Positions 27,023 through 36,018 of a DNA stretch of 45,721 nucleotides are shown here, piece after piece (the first letter of the stretch is position 1; each line of letters starts with the position of its first letter). Position numbers and translations under genes: made by a program. Location: contig CAIQRS010000270.1 of the NCBI GenBank assembly GCA_903874275.1, positions 1 to 45,721 of the forward strand, in the 5' to 3' direction. Below the pieces are notes generated by a model that was not told the DNA's origin, made no database searches, and saw only the letters and a list, made by a program, of their open reading frames with translations. This DNA comes from an uncultured Anaeromyxobacter sp. GTDB taxonomy: Bacteria; Myxococcota; Myxococcia; Myxococcales; Anaeromyxobacteraceae.

Positions 27023-27953
27023 GGGAAACGCCATCTGCTACTCGGGATACCGCGAGGGGCAGAGCCCGGACGCCGGGATCTTCCCGTCCCGGGAGGAGAT
27101 CCGCGAGGACCTGCTCCTGCTCGGCCGCCACTGGAACTTCCTCCGGCTCTACGACTGCACGCGCCACGCCGACCTGGTGCTCGACGTCATCCAGGAGGAG
27201 CGGCTCGGCATGAAGGTCCTGCTGGGCGCCTGGCTGGGCGCCGAGGCCGACAACCCGGGATGCCCCTGGGGCGGCGTGCACGGGCCGGAGCGGCTCGCCC
27301 GGAACCGCGAGGAGAACCAGGCCGAGCTGCGGCGCCTGGTCCGGCTGGCCCGTCTCCACCCCGACTCCGTCGTCGCCGTGGCGGTCGGGAACGAGGCCAC
27401 GGTCGAGTGGACCGATCACCTGGTCCCTCCCGAGCGGGTGCTCGAGCACGTCCGCTGGGTGCGGCGGGAGATCCCCCAACCCATCACCTTCTGCGAGAAT
27501 TACGTCCCCTGGCTGGGCAAGCTCGACGCGCTGGCCGCGGAGCTCGACTTCCTGTCCGTCCACACCTACCCGGTCTGGGAATTCCGGACCATCGAGGAGG
27601 CCCTCGACTACACCGTCCACAACTGGAAGAGCGTGGCGGAGCGCCACCCCGGGAAGCCGGTCGTCATCACCGAGGCCGGGTGGACCACGCGGTCGAGCGG
27701 GCGCGGAATCCGCCCGGACAACGCCTCCCCGGCCCTGCAGGCGATCTACCTCGAGCAGCTGACCCGCTGGAGCCGCGAGGCCGGAGTGCTCACCTTCGTC
27801 TTCGAGGCCTTCGACGAGCCGTGGAAGGGCTCGGCCGACCCGCTCGAGCCGGAGAAGCACTGGGGACTCTTCACCGTGGACCGGCGCCCCAAGCCGGCGG
27901 TGGCGCGGCTCTACCCCGAACTCCCCGTCGCAGAGGTGCACCACGATGCGTGA
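27012..27953 (+). CDS. GH17 beta-1,3-glucanase/transglycosylase, cytoplasmic
   Basis: Second GH17 enzyme, 313 residues, with no signal peptide. Acid/base Glu128 is in VAVAVGNEATVEWTDH and nucleophile Glu221 in KPVVITEAGWTT. The end has FEAFDEPWKGSADPLEPEKH followed by WGLFTVD. The ATG at 27012 lies inside the last codons of the previous gene, and its own 3' end overlaps the next gene by 8 bases, so the three are translated together. It is clearly closer to the third copy (shared TDH/SDH after the GNE motif and PEKHWGLF/VEKHWGLF) than to the first, so the trio did not arise from one simple recent duplication. Product size and mode (exo, endo or transfer) cannot be told from sequence. Confidence 0.9.
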   Translation: MVLEGNAICYSGYREGQSPDAGIFPSREEIREDLLLLGRHWNFLRLYDCTRHADLVLDVIQEERLGMKVLLGAWLGAEADNPGCPWGGVHGPERLARNREENQAELRRLVRLARLHPDSVVAVAVGNEATVEWTDHLVPPERVLEHVRWVRREIPQPITFCENYVPWLGKLDALAAELDFLSVHTYPVWEFRTIEEALDYTVHNWKSVAERHPGKPVVITEAGWTTRSSGRGIRPDNASPALQAIYLEQLTRWSREAGVLTFVFEAFDEPWKGSADPLEPEKHWGLFTVDRRPKPAVARLYPELPVAEVHHDA

Positions 27954-28899
27954 AGCGACGGCCGTCCCCGCCCTGTTCGCCTTCCTCCTCTCCGCCTGCG
28001 CGACCACCGCGCCGGTGGCGGCCAGGCCCATCGACCCGTACCGGGACGGGCAGTGGATGGGTCGGGGAATCTCCTACGGTCCGCACCGCGACGGCCAGCG
28101 CCCGGGCGGGCCGTCGCCCACGCGGGCCCAGATGCGCGAGGACCTGGAACTGCTGCGCGGCCGGTGGAGCCTGCTCCGGATCTACAGCGCCGACCCGGTG
28201 GCGGAGACCCTGATCTCGCTCGTCCGCGAGGAGCGGCTCCCCTTCAAGATCCTCCTGGGGGCGTGGATCGCGCCGGACGCGCCGGAGGAGAACCGCAAGC
28301 AGGTGGAGACCGCCGTTCGCCTGGCCCGCGCCCATCCCGACGTCGTCCTCGGGCTCTGCATCGGGAACGAGACCCAGGTCTCCTGGTCGGACCACAAGGT
28401 ACCCGCCGACGTGCTGGTGGGGTTGCTCCGCGAGGCGCGCCGCGGGACGACGCTTCCGGTCTCCACCGCCGACGACTTCGGCTTCTGGCTGGAGCCGCGC
28501 AGCGACGCGGTGGCCCGCGAGGTGGACTTCATCGTCCTGCACGTCTACGCCATGTGGAACGGGCAGCCCCTCGACCGGGCCCTCGACTTCACCCGTGGGA
28601 AATACGAGGACGTGGTGCGGCGCCACCCCGGGATCCCCGTGGTGCTCGGCGAGGCCGGCTGGGCCACCGCGAAGCACACCGAGGGGGAGCAGGCGACCCT
28701 CATCAAGGGCCAGCCGGGCGAGGCGGAGCAGCGGGTCTTCCACGATCAGTTCGCGGGATGGGTCGAGCGCGACCGGATCGTCAGCACCTGGTTCGAGGCC
28801 TTCGACGAGAACTGGAAGGGCGGCCCCCACCCCGACGAGGTGGAGAAGCACTGGGGGCTCTTCCGCGCCGACCGCACGCCCAAGCAGGCGGTGCGCTAG
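27946..28899 (+). CDS. GH17 beta-1,3-glucanase/transglycosylase, lipoprotein
   Basis: Third GH17 enzyme, 317 residues. Unlike its two neighbours it has a lipoprotein signal (VPALFAFLLSACATT, lipidated Cys18), placing it in the periplasm or on the outer membrane. Acid/base Glu142 is in LCIGNETQVSWSDH and nucleophile Glu236 in PVVLGEAGWATAKH. The C-terminus keeps FEAFDENWKGG and KHWGLFRAD. It would act on glucan or longer oligosaccharides before import. It is the last gene of this operon; its stop codon overlaps the stop of the convergent oleate hydratase gene by 4 bases. Confidence 0.9.
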   Translation: MREATAVPALFAFLLSACATTAPVAARPIDPYRDGQWMGRGISYGPHRDGQRPGGPSPTRAQMREDLELLRGRWSLLRIYSADPVAETLISLVREERLPFKILLGAWIAPDAPEENRKQVETAVRLARAHPDVVLGLCIGNETQVSWSDHKVPADVLVGLLREARRGTTLPVSTADDFGFWLEPRSDAVAREVDFIVLHVYAMWNGQPLDRALDFTRGKYEDVVRRHPGIPVVLGEAGWATAKHTEGEQATLIKGQPGEAEQRVFHDQFAGWVERDRIVSTWFEAFDENWKGGPHPDEVEKHWGLFRADRTPKQAVR

Positions 28900-30488
28900 C
28901 TTCGCAGAGCCCGAGCCGCCTCGATCAGCACCGAGGGCTGGTGGATCGAGTCGTACACCGGCGTCACGTCCTTCCCGGTCTCGAAGAGCCCGTACACCGC
29001 CATCTGCGCCGTCCGGACCGAGTACTCGACCGTGAAGACGCAGTCCTTCGGCGCCTCGGCGAACTGCCCCAGGAAGGCGAAGTTGCTGGTGCCCTCCGGG
29101 AGGACCTCGGGCCTGTCGCCGGGCTTGCGGGGCATGAAAAGGCTGTCCACGTAAGGCATCGCCACCGGGATGCAGTTCACCTTGCCCGCCTCCATCACCG
29201 GCTTCATCCGATCCTGGATCCGGAGATGGCCCCACAGCTCCTCGAGCATCTCCTTCCCGGTGCACTCGGCCATGGTCTTGGGGACGAAGTTTCCCTTCCG
29301 GTCGGAGTACAGGCCGTAGCCCCAGAAGATCTTCACGTCCGGCGGCTGGTTCGGGAAGTGGGGCTGCCGGGCGATGACGAAGGACATGAGCCAGTTCGAG
29401 TCGGTCAGCGTGACCAGCCCCCCGGTGCCGTCCACGTTCCCCGAGAAGCTCTCCATGTGATCGTGGAAGGTGCTGTCCTTCAGCGTGGCAGTGAAGGAGG
29501 TCCAGCGCTGCAGGTCGACGCGGTCGCAGAAGGGGCCGGGGTTCCCGAAGGACGGGTCCTTGGCCGCGAGCCGCTTCCACAGCTTCCACGAGCCCGACTC
29601 GGGGAGCCCCAGGAGCCGCGCGGGCCGGTCCCAGGCCCCGTTGTCGGTGCTCTCGGTGAGCGAGCCGTTGGTGATGAAGACGCAGTCGTCCTTCCCGAGC
29701 CGGATCTCGTCGCCATCCTTCAGGTGGAGGAGCGTGGCCGTCTTCCGGTCGGCCGAGAGGTCGAAATCGACGTCCACGACCTCCTTCCCGGTCTGGAACT
29801 CGACGCCACGGGCCTCGAGGTACCGCTGCATCGGGACCACCACCGAGTGGTACTGGTCGTACTTGGTCCGCATCACCCCGCCCAGCCGGGGGAGCCCCTC
29901 GACCAGGTGGATGAAGCGCTTCATGTACCGGCGCATCTCGGCCAGGCTGCTCCACTTCTGGAAGGCGAACATCGACGTCCAGAGGAACCAGAAGTTGGTG
30001 GTGAAGAACTCGTGGTCGAACCAGTCCTCGATGCGCCGGTCGCCGAGCGACTTCTCGGAGGCGAAGGTGAGCCGGAGCAGCTCGGACTGCTGCTTCAGGC
30101 TGAGGCCGAACGAGGAGACGTCGAGCTTCCTGCCGTCCCGGAGGAGGCGTGCCTGCGCATTGCTGACGAACCGCCGGTTGAAGTCGAAGGACTCGTCCCG
30201 CACCGACACGGCGGGGTCCTCCAGCGAGGGGATGGCGCCGAGCAGGTCCCAGTAGCACTCATAGTGCATCTCGTGCATCCGGCCGCCGCGGACCACGAAG
30301 CCCTTCTCGGCGTCGCCGGCGCCGTCCAGCGCGCCGCCCAGGATGGCGGCCTTCTCGAGAACGTGGATCTGCGGACCGGGAACCCCGGCGTCACGTTCCA
30401 GGTAGACCGCGCTGGCCAGCGAGGCGATGCCGCTTCCGACCAGGTAGACGTGCGCGCTCCTCGGATCGAGCTTCCGTCCGGTCTTCAT
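28896..30488 (-). CDS. ohyA: Oleate hydratase (FAD-dependent fatty acid double-bond hydratase)
   Basis: Enzyme of 530 residues of the family once called myosin-cross-reactive antigen. It adds water to cis double bonds of unsaturated fatty acids such as oleate, giving 10-hydroxy acids, with FAD as a structural/active cofactor. The dinucleotide-binding motif is VYLVGSGIASLASAVYLERD (residues 14-33); family blocks include RMHEMHYECYWDL, MRTKYDQYHSVVVPMQRYLE and EFQTGKEVVDVDFD. The length is at the short end for the family. Earlier in-frame codons exist, but the ATG at 30488 gives the usual N-terminus just before the FAD motif. It lies 5 bases after a small secreted-protein gene on the same strand and has no evident link to glucan use; a role in fatty acid detoxification or membrane adaptation is known for the family. 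Confidence 0.92.
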   Translation of the reverse strand: MKTGRKLDPRSAHVYLVGSGIASLASAVYLERDAGVPGPQIHVLEKAAILGGALDGAGDAEKGFVVRGGRMHEMHYECYWDLLGAIPSLEDPAVSVRDESFDFNRRFVSNAQARLLRDGRKLDVSSFGLSLKQQSELLRLTFASEKSLGDRRIEDWFDHEFFTTNFWFLWTSMFAFQKWSSLAEMRRYMKRFIHLVEGLPRLGGVMRTKYDQYHSVVVPMQRYLEARGVEFQTGKEVVDVDFDLSADRKTATLLHLKDGDEIRLGKDDCVFITNGSLTESTDNGAWDRPARLLGLPESGSWKLWKRLAAKDPSFGNPGPFCDRVDLQRWTSFTATLKDSTFHDHMESFSGNVDGTGGLVTLTDSNWLMSFVIARQPHFPNQPPDVKIFWGYGLYSDRKGNFVPKTMAECTGKEMLEELWGHLRIQDRMKPVMEAGKVNCIPVAMPYVDSLFMPRKPGDRPEVLPEGTSNFAFLGQFAEAPKDCVFTVEYSVRTAQMAVYGLFETGKDVTPVYDSIHQPSVLIEAARALRS

Positions 30489-30493
30489 GGAGC

Positions 30494-30832
30494 CTAGGGC
30501 TCGTTCGCGTTGCGGGTGGCATGGAGAAGGGAGTGGACCTGCTCCGATGCGTCGGTCGCGTCGCGGATCCCCTCGTCCCAGGTGAAGACCTCGAGCAGGC
30601 GCTCGGTACCGGGTTCGAAGTAGAAGACGGCGCGGTTGGCCCCGGTGTCGTACTGCCAGCGGACGCAGAAGGCCTGCCAGCCGGAGGCGTCGTTGCCGCA
30701 GGAGACGATCTCCCGGGACGTGGGGGGGCCGAAGCGCGCCCTGACCTCGCGGGCGAAGTGGTCTTCGGCGGAGGCCAGGCCGGGGACGGCGAGGAGAGCG
30801 AGGAGTGCGAGGAGTGCGGCGGGCGCCTTCAT
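30494..30832 (-). CDS. Small secreted protein of unknown function
   Basis: Predicted periplasmic protein of 112 residues. The ATG at 30832 is preceded by GGGAG and starts a signal peptide (KAPAALLALLALLAVPGLAS, cleavage near ASA-E). The mature part is about 88 residues with two cysteines (SCGNDASGWQAFC) that could form a disulfide and strand-like segments (CVRWQYDTGANRAVFYFEP). I do not recognise a family; the GANRAVFYFEPG pattern recalls small periplasmic SmpA/OmlA-like or DUF proteins, but that is weak. It sits 5 bases upstream of the oleate hydratase gene, so the two are probably co-transcribed. Confidence 0.7.
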   Translation of the reverse strand: MKAPAALLALLALLAVPGLASAEDHFAREVRARFGPPTSREIVSCGNDASGWQAFCVRWQYDTGANRAVFYFEPGTERLLEVFTWDEGIRDATDASEQVHSLLHATRNANEP

Positions 30833-31031
30833 GTGTGCTCCCTTGCAGGCCAGGTGGGTGTCGCGGGTCCGGGGTGGGACCTGCCTGCCAGGAAGCGTTG
30901 CACGACCCCTGCCATCCTTCACGCGCCGTAAACCGATGGAGTTGCGCGGGTGGGACGGATGGTGACGCCCCGTCCGGGCAGAGGTGCGCCGGACCGTGGG
31001 TCGATGGCGTCACGTCACCGAACCAAGGGCC

Positions 31032-33272
31032 TCAGGCCCGCTCGAGCCGGGCCGGTACGATCTTGTGCCATGGAGTCCCGACAAAGGCATCGCGGTCCTG
31101 GCTGGCGGTGAGCTCGTTGGGGGCGACTCCCGCGGGCTCCGAGCCGTCCGCGCCGGAGAGGCCGAGGCCGTTGGGGAGGGAGACGTGGCCGGGTCGGAGT
31201 GTGTCCGACACCTCCACCGGGGCCACCGCCGAGCCCGTCCGCGTGAAGATGCGGATGCGGTCCCCGGTGGCGACGCCGATCGCCGCCGCATCACCGGGGG
31301 AGACCCTCAGCGCGCCCGACGCGTCGGTCTTCCTCCAGGCCGGGTCGCGGATGATGGTGTTGGCGGTGAACGACCGGCGCTCGCCGGCCGACAGGACGAA
31401 GGGGAAGGCGGGGTCGCGGGCCGGGGGCGGCGCGTCGCGGAGCCGGGCCAGCTCCTGGAGGAGATCGGGGAGGGCGAGGAGGATCCGGCCGTCGGGGGTG
31501 GCGATGCGCCCCGTCACGTCCCCCCACCCGTCCACCGAGAAGACCACACCGGCCGGGCTGGAGAGGATGGCGTCGAAGAGCGCCTGCGCGGCCTCGATCG
31601 GAGGGCCTGCGAAGCCGGCCCGCGCCAGGGAGGCCGGGCTCTGCATGGCCGCCCGCGCTGCCAGTGCGAGCAGCACCGCCCCCTCCCGGGTTTCCGGAGG
31701 AAGGTCCATGGTCCGGTAGAGCAGCACCGGGGCCAGCCCGGCGAGGCGCGGGTCTCCGAGGAAGCGCTCGACCGCGGCCAGCGCGTAGGCCGCCTTCCCT
31801 TCCGCGGCGGCGGCACGGAGCGGCGCGAGGTCCTCCTCGGTCACGGCGCCGAGCGCGAGGCAGAGGCGCGCGTGGATCTCGGCCTCGGGGAGCGGCCCGT
31901 CCGGCGGAGCGAGGAGCCGGGGGCGCAGGTGGAAGGAGTTTCGCGGGAACTCGAAGTTGAAGAAGGTGGCCTCGGCCTTCTCGAACTGGGTCGCGGCCGG
32001 AAGCACGTAGTGGGCGAGGCGCGCCGTCTCGGTCATGGCCACGTCGATCACCACCAGCGTGTCGAGGGAGCGGAGCGCGTCGCGGAACCGGGGCGAGTCG
32101 GCAACCGAGTGGGCCGGGTTGGCGGCCTCGACGATCATGGCGCGGTAGCGGGCCGGGTGGTCGGTGAGGATCTCGTCGGCGATCACGTTGCAGGGGACGA
32201 GGCCTGCCACGATGGGCGCGCCCACCACCGGGCTCTTCCTCCTGGAGGCGCCGCTGGCGATGGCGACGATCGAGGTGGGCACGTGGGCCGTCCCCTCCCG
32301 GCCGAAGCTCCCGGTGACCGCGACGAGGAGGCGGTGCAGGTAGCTCACCAGCGTCGAGTCCCGGTTCATCTGCACGCCCAGGTCCTCGAAGGTGGAGAGC
32401 GCCCGGGCCTTGCCGAGGACGCGGGCGGTCCGGCGCACCAGGGGCTCGTCGAGGCCGGTTCGCGCGCAGAACGCGGCGACGGGGACGGCGCGCAGGGCCG
32501 CCTCGACCGGAGCGACGTCGGCGCAGTGGGCGTCGAGGAATGCGCGATCCCAGAGCCCCTCCTCGAGGAGGATGGCCAGGATCGCGGCCATGAGATACGC
32601 GTCGGTCCCGGGCGTGAGCTGCAAGTGAATGTCGGCCATCGCCGCAGTCTCGCTGCGGCGCGGGTCCACGACCACGAGCGTCCGGGCCGGGTCCCTGGCG
32701 ATCTCCTTCAGGGTCACCCGCGCGCGCGGGATGGAGTGGGACTGCCAGGGGTTCTTGCCGAGGAAGAGGGCCACGTCGCAGTGCTCGAAGTCGGCGCGGA
32801 TCATGGCGGTTCCGAACATTCGGTGGGCCACCCAGAACTCGCCGGTCTTCTCCTGGGCCAGCGCGCTCGACCGGAAGGTGGAGCCGAGCGCGCGGCGCGT
32901 GGCGGTGGCGTAGGCGCCGGGCAGGTGGTTCCCCTGGCCGCCGCCGCCGTAATAGAAGACGGCGTCGCCGCCGTGGGCGTCGCGCACCGCGGAGAGCCGG
33001 GCCGCCACCTCCCGGATGGCCGCGTCCCAGTCGATGGCCTCGAAGGTGCCGTCGGGACGCCGCCGCAGCGGCGTGGTCACCCGGTCGAGGCCGTTCTGGT
33101 AGTGGTCGAGCCGGTGCGCCTTCTCGCAGGCATACCCCTTCGAGGCCGGGTGGCGCCTGTCGCCGCGCAGCCGGACCAGGTGGCGTCCGCCCTCGCCCCC
33201 GAGCTCGACCTCGAGCCCGCAGTTGCACTCGCAGAGGATGCAGGCGGTGGGCTTCCAGTCGGTCGTGGGCAC
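31032..33272 (-). CDS. Molybdopterin-dependent oxidoreductase (DMSO reductase superfamily)
   Basis: Enzyme of 746 residues binding a molybdenum/tungsten bis-MGD cofactor and one [4Fe-4S] cluster. Cluster ligands are Cys11, Cys14, Cys18 (CILCECNC) and Cys49 followed by Lys51 (GYACEK). The molybdopterin domain includes YYGGGGQGNHLPGAYATATR and ALFLGKNPWQSHSIPRARVT; the C-terminal cofactor-binding domain starts near residue 620, with HVSLPNGLGLSG and TPWHKIVPARLE at the end. No Tat signal precedes the cluster motif, so it is probably cytoplasmic. I see no obvious Cys or Sec metal ligand and cannot name the substrate; formate, nitrate or an organic substrate are all open. The GTG start at 33272 has GGAAGGGAG upstream. 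No small electron-transfer subunit is adjacent. Confidence 0.85.
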   Translation of the reverse strand: MPTTDWKPTACILCECNCGLEVELGGEGGRHLVRLRGDRRHPASKGYACEKAHRLDHYQNGLDRVTTPLRRRPDGTFEAIDWDAAIREVAARLSAVRDAHGGDAVFYYGGGGQGNHLPGAYATATRRALGSTFRSSALAQEKTGEFWVAHRMFGTAMIRADFEHCDVALFLGKNPWQSHSIPRARVTLKEIARDPARTLVVVDPRRSETAAMADIHLQLTPGTDAYLMAAILAILLEEGLWDRAFLDAHCADVAPVEAALRAVPVAAFCARTGLDEPLVRRTARVLGKARALSTFEDLGVQMNRDSTLVSYLHRLLVAVTGSFGREGTAHVPTSIVAIASGASRRKSPVVGAPIVAGLVPCNVIADEILTDHPARYRAMIVEAANPAHSVADSPRFRDALRSLDTLVVIDVAMTETARLAHYVLPAATQFEKAEATFFNFEFPRNSFHLRPRLLAPPDGPLPEAEIHARLCLALGAVTEEDLAPLRAAAAEGKAAYALAAVERFLGDPRLAGLAPVLLYRTMDLPPETREGAVLLALAARAAMQSPASLARAGFAGPPIEAAQALFDAILSSPAGVVFSVDGWGDVTGRIATPDGRILLALPDLLQELARLRDAPPPARDPAFPFVLSAGERRSFTANTIIRDPAWRKTDASGALRVSPGDAAAIGVATGDRIRIFTRTGSAVAPVEVSDTLRPGHVSLPNGLGLSGADGSEPAGVAPNELTASQDRDAFVGTPWHKIVPARLERA

Positions 33273-33347
33273 GGGGCGCTCCCTTCCAGGGCCACCACCC
33301 TACCTCCGGTGGCGCTCCGACGCCCGGCCGGGTTAGGAACGGGGCCG

Positions 33348-34637
33348 ATGCCCACGCTGCTCCCCCCCCGCGTCCGCAAGTTCCTCCGCTCGCCGCGGAC
33401 CATCGTGGTCGAGCTGCTCGGCATCGCCGCGGCCGGCGTGGCCGCGACCATCGTGGATCAGAACCCCACCGCCCTGCAGCGCGAGCGACTCGCCGAGGCC
33501 TCTCCGCTCCTGGCGAAGCTGGTGCACGCGCTGGCGCTCGACCACGTGTTCTCGGCGTGGTGGTTCCTCGGGCTCGTGGGGGTGGCCGCCGGCTCGCTGG
33601 CCATCGTCACGGTGGAGCAGTGGAAGCGGCTGCTCCGTGAATGGGGGCCTCCCGCCGAGACGGCCTTCCGAGGCGCACCCTACCGGCGCGCGATCCGGCG
33701 TCCCGTCGCCGGGGACGCCCCGGCCACGGCGCGCAGGGTCTCGGTGACCACGACCGGCCGCATGGGGTCGCTGGGCTCGCCGCTCTTCCACTCCGGCCTC
33801 CTGCTCGTCGCCGTCGCCGGGGTGGCCCGGATGCTCTGGGGCGCCGACGCCGCCCGCGAGGTCTGGGAGGGGGCGCGCATCACCGCCGCGCCCGAGGCCT
33901 TCGAGGTCCAGGACCACGGACCGCTGGCGGCGCCGGTCTCCCTTCCACAGCCGGTGAAGCTCGTCGAGCTTCTCCCCACCTACTACCCGTCGGGCACGCT
34001 GCTTGGCCTGTCGGCCCGGCTCGAGGTCGGCGAGAGGGATCCCCGCGCCGCAGCCATCGCTGTCAACGACCCGCTCGACCTGGGCGACACCCGCATCTAC
34101 CTCACCCAGAGCTTCGGGCCGGCGGCGGTCCTGGAGGTCCCCTCCGACGGGGCCCCGGTGGTCCGCGCGCTCCTCCTGGCCCCGGACGACATCGGCGGCT
34201 ACGAGTGGGTCGGTCCGCTCCCGGGGCGGCGAGAGCTCCGCGTCCGCGCGCCCCCCGTGAACGCCCAGTCGCGCCCGGCAGGCGTCGTCGACGTCCGCGT
34301 CCTTTCGGGCGACGCCCTGGTCGCGGCGGGCCGGATGGAGAAGGGGAGCGCGCTCCCCCTGCCGGACGGCACGTCCATCGTCCTGCGCGACGTCCGCTGG
34401 TGGGTGCGGGTGACCGCCTCGCGCGACCCGACCGCCTGGCCCATGTTCGCCGGGTTCGCCATCGCCATCGTGGGCGTGGTGCTCATGTTCGGGGTGGTGC
34501 GCGTGGACTCCCTGGTGGTCGCCGAGCCGGGCCAGGGGGGGGAGACGGTGACGCTCGCCATGCGGCCGCAGCGGCTGGCGCCGGTCTTCGCGGAGCGGTT
34601 CGAGCGGATGGTGGAGCGCGAGTCGTCCCGCCATTAG
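33348..34637 (+). CDS. Cytochrome c biogenesis protein ResB (system II)
   Basis: Inner-membrane protein of 429 residues, ResB/Ccs1 family. Membrane segments are at about residues 18-36, 70-89, 141-165 (GSPLFHSGLLLVAVAGVARM, with the conserved histidine) and 364-385 (MFAGFAIAIVGVVLMFGVV); a large periplasmic domain lies between the third and fourth. With CcsA it forms the system II haem exporter and cytochrome c synthase that attaches haem to CXXCH cysteines. CcsA follows after one intervening lipoprotein gene. The ATG at 33348 gives the normal N-terminus; the divergent molybdopterin enzyme starts 75 bases away. Its place near a giant cytochrome with many CX4CH motifs suggests a dedicated role, which is inference. 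Confidence 0.85.
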   Translation: MPTLLPPRVRKFLRSPRTIVVELLGIAAAGVAATIVDQNPTALQRERLAEASPLLAKLVHALALDHVFSAWWFLGLVGVAAGSLAIVTVEQWKRLLREWGPPAETAFRGAPYRRAIRRPVAGDAPATARRVSVTTTGRMGSLGSPLFHSGLLLVAVAGVARMLWGADAAREVWEGARITAAPEAFEVQDHGPLAAPVSLPQPVKLVELLPTYYPSGTLLGLSARLEVGERDPRAAAIAVNDPLDLGDTRIYLTQSFGPAAVLEVPSDGAPVVRALLLAPDDIGGYEWVGPLPGRRELRVRAPPVNAQSRPAGVVDVRVLSGDALVAAGRMEKGSALPLPDGTSIVLRDVRWWVRVTASRDPTAWPMFAGFAIAIVGVVLMFGVVRVDSLVVAEPGQGGETVTLAMRPQRLAPVFAERFERMVERESSRH

Positions 34638-34638
34638 G

Positions 34639-35190
34639 ATGACGCTCCCCGTGATCCCGTACCGAACCATCGCACCGATCCTCCTCGCCGCAGCGGGCGC
34701 CCTGGCCTGCCAGCGGAGCCCGACCGACGCCGAGGCCGAGGCCCTGGTCCGGCGCTACAACGCCCTGGTCTCCGACGCCTACCGGGCCGGTGACTTCCGC
34801 ATCGCCCAGCCGGTGGTCGGGGAGGACGAGGTCCGGCGCCTGGCGGCCCACATCGGCGTCCGGTCCGACCAGGGGATCACCCTGGACGCGCGGCTGGTCG
34901 AGATCGCCTTCAAGAAGTTCGAGCGCAAGGGCGAGGAGGCCACCGTCACCACCGACGAGCGCTGGCACTACCTCGACCGGCGCATCGGCTCCGGCGAGCA
35001 GGTGGGCCAGGAGTCCCGCGACCAGTACGTGATGCGCTACCACCTCAAGAAGGCGCCCAGCGGCTGGATCGTCGAGAGCACCGAGTTCGCCGAACGCCCC
35101 CAGGTCGGGCGCACCGAGCTGCCCGACCGCGCTCCCCCGGTGAACCTCCACGGATTCGAGACCGTCGTCCCCCCCGGAGGCCCGAAGTGA
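34639..35190 (+). CDS. Lipoprotein of unknown function in a cytochrome c maturation operon
   Basis: Predicted lipoprotein of 183 residues (signal TIAPILLAAAGALAC). The mature part is hydrophilic, begins EAEALVRRYNALVSDAYRAG and contains a stretch of strands (EATVTTDERWHYLDRRI; DQYVMRYHLKKAPSGWIVES) resembling an NTF2-like or ARC6/IMS-type fold; I cannot confirm either. It starts 1 base after the resB stop and overlaps the ccsA start by 4 bases, so it is made together with the two system II proteins and may help them, for example by presenting apocytochrome. No cysteine other than the lipidated one is present. Confidence 0.75.
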   Translation: MTLPVIPYRTIAPILLAAAGALACQRSPTDAEAEALVRRYNALVSDAYRAGDFRIAQPVVGEDEVRRLAAHIGVRSDQGITLDARLVEIAFKKFERKGEEATVTTDERWHYLDRRIGSGEQVGQESRDQYVMRYHLKKAPSGWIVESTEFAERPQVGRTELPDRAPPVNLHGFETVVPPGGPK

Positions 35191-36014
35191 CCCGCTTCGC
35201 ACTGGAAGTGACGCTGCTCTGGGCCGCGGTGGGGCTCTACGGGCTCTCCACGGCCTTCTTCGCGAACGCCGTGATCTTCGGCCACCCGCAGCGGGTCCGC
35301 TGGGGTCGCGGGCTGGCGCTCGCCGGGCTCGTGCCGCACGGGGCGGCGCTGGTCATCCGCTGGGTGGCGGTGGGGCACGGGCCCTACATTCTCAAGTACG
35401 AGGTCCTGGCCTCCAACGCATGGATCGCGGTGGCGGCGCTGGTCCTCTTCCTCTGGCGCCGGCCCACCTGGGGAGCGCTCGCGCTCGTCGTCCTGCCGCT
35501 CTCCATCCTGGCCATGGGCCTGGGGCTCTTCTCAAACTCGGAGGTCCGCGAGATCCCCCCCTCGCTTCGCTCCATCTGGCTCATCTTCCACATCACCTTC
35601 GCCAAGCTCTCGGCGGCGTCCTTCCTGCTCTCGCTCGCCGCGGCGGTGGTGATCCTGCTCCGTTCCCGGAAGACGGCGTGGAAGTGGATGGAGCGCGTCC
35701 CGCCGAGCGACGTGCTCGACGCCTACCAGGTCCGCTTCATCGGCTTCGGCTTCCTCTTCTGGACCATCACCATCGCGGCGGGCTCCATCTGGGCCCACCA
35801 GTCGTGGGGGCGCTACTGGGGCTGGGACGCCATCGAGACCTGGTCGCTCGTCTCCTGGCTGGCCTACGGGTCCGTGCTCCACGCCCGGCTCTTCTTCCGG
35901 CTGAGGCCCACCGCCACGGCCTGGTTCTCGGTGGGGGCCTTCGCGGTCTTCATCCTGGCGTTGCTCATCCTGCCGTTCATCATGCCGTCGCTCCACGCCG
36001 CCTACTTTCAGTGA
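35187..36014 (+). CDS. ccsA: Cytochrome c biogenesis protein CcsA/ResC (system II)
   Basis: Inner-membrane haem-handling protein of 275 residues with about eight hydrophobic segments. The tryptophan-rich WWD-type motif is WGRYWGWDAIETWSLVSW at about residues 205-222, followed by a conserved histidine in GSVLHARLFF; further family histidines are in IFHITFAKLS and MPSLHAAYF. It passes haem to the periplasm and, with ResB, ligates it to apocytochrome c. The GTG at 35187 overlaps the end of the lipoprotein gene by 4 bases. No CcdA or thioredoxin-like ResA gene is next to it. Whether it serves all cytochromes or only the neighbouring giant one is not shown by the sequence. Confidence 0.9.
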   Translation: MTRFALEVTLLWAAVGLYGLSTAFFANAVIFGHPQRVRWGRGLALAGLVPHGAALVIRWVAVGHGPYILKYEVLASNAWIAVAALVLFLWRRPTWGALALVVLPLSILAMGLGLFSNSEVREIPPSLRSIWLIFHITFAKLSAASFLLSLAAAVVILLRSRKTAWKWMERVPPSDVLDAYQVRFIGFGFLFWTITIAAGSIWAHQSWGRYWGWDAIETWSLVSWLAYGSVLHARLFFRLRPTATAWFSVGAFAVFILALLILPFIMPSLHAAYFQ

Positions 36015-36018
36015 AGGG

